Assembly: GCF_003318255.1 (NCBI RefSeq)
Contig: NZ_QOCF01000028.1
Coordinates: 186,001-250,000, forward strand
Direction of reading: 5' to 3'
DNA: 64,000 bases
From: Ruegeria sp. A3M17
GTDB lineage: Bacteria; Pseudomonadota; Alphaproteobacteria; Rhodobacterales; Rhodobacteraceae
Part shown: piece by piece, positions 62,095 through 64,000 of the stretch
How positions within the stretch are numbered: the stretch's first letter is position 1
Layout of the letters: each line of letters opens with the position of its first letter
The notes under the pieces: generated by a model
The model's input: the letters and a program-made list of their open reading frames with translations, nothing else
The model's database searches: none
What the model was told of the DNA's origin: nothing
Position numbers and translations under genes: made by a program

Positions 62095-62126
62095 AAAAAA
62101 ACCCCCGCAGCCGGTGGCGCGGGGGT
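62095..62126 (-). terminator. Intrinsic terminator of the cytochrome bc1 operon
   Basis: On the minus strand ACCCCCGC-type sequence at 62119-62126 pairs with 62101-62108 over a 10-base loop; a run of seven T (complement of A at 62095-62101) follows. It is 25 bp beyond the petC stop, at the end of the petABC message. Confidence 0.9.
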
Positions 62127-62150
62127 CCAAACATTTCGGGGCTGTGAAAC

Positions 62151-62936
62151 TCAGTCTCGTTTCTTGCCTTTGACACCCGCCCACAGGCGCTTGTTCACAA
62201 GGTACAGAAGCACCGACAACAGCGACAGGAACAGCACGCCAACAAAGCCCGAGTATTTGCGCTCCATCATCTTCGGCTCGGCAGTCCACATCAGGAAGGC
62301 TGCGATGTCTTCGGACATGGCTTCGACAGTGGCCGGGTGACCATCGGTGAATTCAACCTGATCTTCGGACAGCGGGGGCGCCATCGAGATCCAGCCTCCG
62401 GGGAAGGCTTTGTTCTCATACAGGATGGTGCCTGCTTCTTCTTTCTCTTCACCGGTATAGCCATCCAGCAGCGAGGCGATGTATTCCGCGCCACCCATGC
62501 CTTTGAAGAACTGGTTGATGCCCAGACCATAAGGTCCGTGGAATCCGGCGCGGGCCTTGGCCATCAGGCTCAGGTCCGGTGCGCCAACACCGTTATTTTC
62601 CGGGAAATGGTCGGTCGGGATTGCCGGACGGAAATCGTCCAGCTCGGGATCGAACACTTCGAAGTTATCTGCCGAATAGGCGATGACTTCTTCGTCCGAA
62701 TACCCCAGCGCTTCGAGATCACGCAGAGGCACATAGCGCAGGCCGTGGCAGGCTGCGCAAACCTCGGTATAGATCTGAAGGCCGCGCTGCAGCTGGTTTT
62801 GATCCCAGGTGCCAAAGGGGCCTTCAAACGAGAAGTGGAAGTCTTCGATGTGCTGCTCGCCACCACCTGCTGCGAAGGACGCAGCAGGAGTAAGGGCCAA
62901 AGCAAACGCGGCACCGATTGCAAGTTTCTTGAACAT
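62151..62936 (-). CDS. petC: Cytochrome c1, bc1 complex
   Basis: A 261-residue protein with signal sequence [20 protein letters not shown], the c-type heme site [13 protein letters not shown] (CAACH), the axial Met region in the [20 protein letters not shown] loop and a C-terminal TM anchor ([20 protein letters not shown]). It accepts electrons from the Rieske cluster and passes them to cytochrome c at the periplasmic face. It lies 17 bp downstream of petB and is the last gene before the terminator. Confidence 0.96.
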   Translation of the reverse strand: MFKKLAIGAAFALALTPAASFAAGGGEQHIEDFHFSFEGPFGTWDQNQLQRGLQIYTEVCAACHGLRYVPLRDLEALGYSDEEVIAYSADNFEVFDPELDDFRPAIPTDHFPENNGVGAPDLSLMAKARAGFHGPYGLGINQFFKGMGGAEYIASLLDGYTGEEKEEAGTILYENKAFPGGWISMAPPLSEDQVEFTDGHPATVEAMSEDIAAFLMWTAEPKMMERKYSGFVGVLFLSLLSVLLYLVNKRLWAGVKGKKRD

Positions 62937-62953
62937 GATTCCGGTCCCTCTTC

Positions 62954-64000
62954 TTACTCGGCCGGCGTGGCGTCGGCGTCAGCCTTGCCATAATGCGCGT
63001 TGAAGTCTTCTTCGATGGTCTCTGGCTGCGGCAGCGGCTTCTCAATCACACCGAGGATCGGCAGGATCACGAAGAAATAGCCGAACCAGTAGGCCGATGC
63101 GATCAGCGAGAAGGTCGCATAGGGCTCTTCCGCGGGCATCGCACCCAGCCACATCAGGGCAAAGAAGTCGATGATCAGCAGGTAGAACCACCACTTGAAC
63201 ATTGGGCGGTATTTACCCGAACGCACGGTCGATGTGTCCAGCCAGGGCGCCAGCGCCATGGCCAGGATCGCACCAAACATCGCAATCACACCAAAGAATT
63301 TGGCGTCAACGATGCCGCCGGTGATAAAGCTGGCGAATTGCACAACCCAAACTTCACCGGTGAAGGCCCGCAGGATCGCGTAGAATGGCAGGAAGTACCA
63401 TTCGGGCACGATGTGCGCAGGTGTGACCAGCGGGTTGGCCTCGATGTAGTTGTCCGGGTGGCCCAGATAGTTCGGCATGTAGCCGACGATGGCCCAGAAC
63501 ACGACCAGGATCACGGCCAGCGCGAACAGGTCCTTGATCACGAAGTACGGCCAGAACGGCAGGGTGTCTTTCTCGGCATCGGCTTTCGACGTGCGGCGAA
63601 CTTCAACACCTGTGGGGTTGTTGTTGCCGGTGGTGTGGAAGGCCCAGATATGCACGATGACCAGAGCTGCGATAACAAACGGCAGCAGATAGTGCAGCGA
63701 GAAGAAGCGGTTCAGCGTAGCATTGTCCACCGCGGGCCCGCCCAGCAGCCAGGTCTGGATCGCCTCACCCACAAACGGGATCGCGCCAAACAGGCCGGTG
63801 ATAACGGTCGCACCCCAGAAGGACATCTGACCCCAAGGCAGAACATAGCCCATGAAGGCAGTGCCCATCATCATCAGATAGATAAGCATACCGATGATCC
63901 ACGTGATCTCACGCGGGGCTTTGTATGAGCCGTAGAACAGGCCACGGAAGATGTGGATGTAAACCGCAACAAAGAACAGCGACGCGCCGTTCATGTGAAT
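62954..64000 (-). CDS. petB: Cytochrome b, bc1 complex (5' part outside the window)
   Basis: The frame enters from the right edge without a start ([20 protein letters not shown]). Visible are a heme-ligand helix with His (VYIHIFRG), [20 protein letters not shown] around the Qo site, the second bis-His helix ([20 protein letters not shown]), and the [14 protein letters not shown] Qo-site PEWY motif. C-terminal helices follow to [13 protein letters not shown]. It passes electrons through hemes bL and bH and pumps protons. The Rieske gene petA should lie beyond the edge. Confidence 0.96.
   Translation of the reverse strand: MHMNGASLFFVAVYIHIFRGLFYGSYKAPREITWIIGMLIYLMMMGTAFMGYVLPWGQMSFWGATVITGLFGAIPFVGEAIQTWLLGGPAVDNATLNRFFSLHYLLPFVIAALVIVHIWAFHTTGNNNPTGVEVRRTSKADAEKDTLPFWPYFVIKDLFALAVILVVFWAIVGYMPNYLGHPDNYIEANPLVTPAHIVPEWYFLPFYAILRAFTGEVWVVQFASFITGGIVDAKFFGVIAMFGAILAMALAPWLDTSTVRSGKYRPMFKWWFYLLIIDFFALMWLGAMPAEEPYATFSLIASAYWFGYFFVILPILGVIEKPLPQPETIEEDFNAHYGKADADATPAE

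Overview
The window looks like a chromosomal segment of a marine Rhodobacteraceae (Roseobacter group) alphaproteobacterium. The basis is family-level recognition: a fbc/pet-type cytochrome bc1 operon, the DUF1285 / MoxR-DUF58-DUF4159 block, a polA / YrbL-like / zf-CHCC block, GAAC-N7-GAAC type LexA boxes, a Rhodobacter-type porin and an ExoF/ExoY-style exopolysaccharide (EPS) locus. No rRNA and no CRISPR array was seen. One tRNA gene (Lys, TTT) is present.

Layout. 0-1.5 kb: 3'-truncated hybrid histidine kinase. 1.6-2.5 kb: exported hydratase-like protein. 2.5-9.2 kb: four-gene MoxR / DUF58 / DUF4159 / membrane-protein operon in which every junction is an ATGA overlap. 9.2-12 kb: DUF1285, an EamA exporter, a hydroxypyruvate-isomerase-like gene and DUF2798. 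12-17.4 kb: polA, a YrbL-like kinase-fold gene, a zinc-finger gene, a lone ABC ATPase and DUF1203. 17.4-25.2 kb: the mutasome genes dnaE2 and imuB, each behind a LexA-box-like site, separated by a truncated hemoglobin, an EamA exporter, glutathione-dependent formaldehyde dehydrogenase and an I78 inhibitor lipoprotein. 25.3-30.4 kb: an SDR gene divergent from a five-gene overlapping operon (FAD oxidoreductase, chalcone-isomerase-like, MFS, two DUF3833 proteins) behind a TGATCC motif. 30.5-34.9 kb: porin and a TonB/ExbD/ExbD/ExbB operon.

35-55 kb is the accessory part. It holds a sulfated-EPS biosynthesis locus: a Tat-exported GH9 glycanase, two GT2 glycosyltransferases, three sulfotransferases, a WecG/TagA GT26 enzyme, a Wzz/BY-kinase-like co-polymerase with a damaged P-loop, an ExoF/Wza-like exporter, an ExoY/WcaJ-like priming transferase, a Wzx flippase and a Wzy/ligase. 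Two sugar-metabolism-like genes (aldo/keto-like and Gfo/Idh/MocA) follow. The inferred route is lipid-linked unit assembly (ExoY-like, GT26, GT2), sulfation (three PAPS enzymes), flipping (Wzx), polymerisation (Wzy with Wzz), export (ExoF-like) and trimming (GH9). A decayed IS5-family copy sits inside the locus and supplies the stop codon of one sulfotransferase.

55.4-59.7 kb is scarred: a HAD / UbiA-like membrane pair, a complete IS5-family element with a frameshifted transposase, a fragment of a small integrase-linked gene and a broken tyrosine integrase ending 5 bp from the 3' end of tRNA-Lys. This suggests that an integrative element, possibly reaching into the EPS region, entered at this tRNA. 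59.8-64 kb returns to core genes: dapF, mtaB and the petC-petB end of the bc1 operon.
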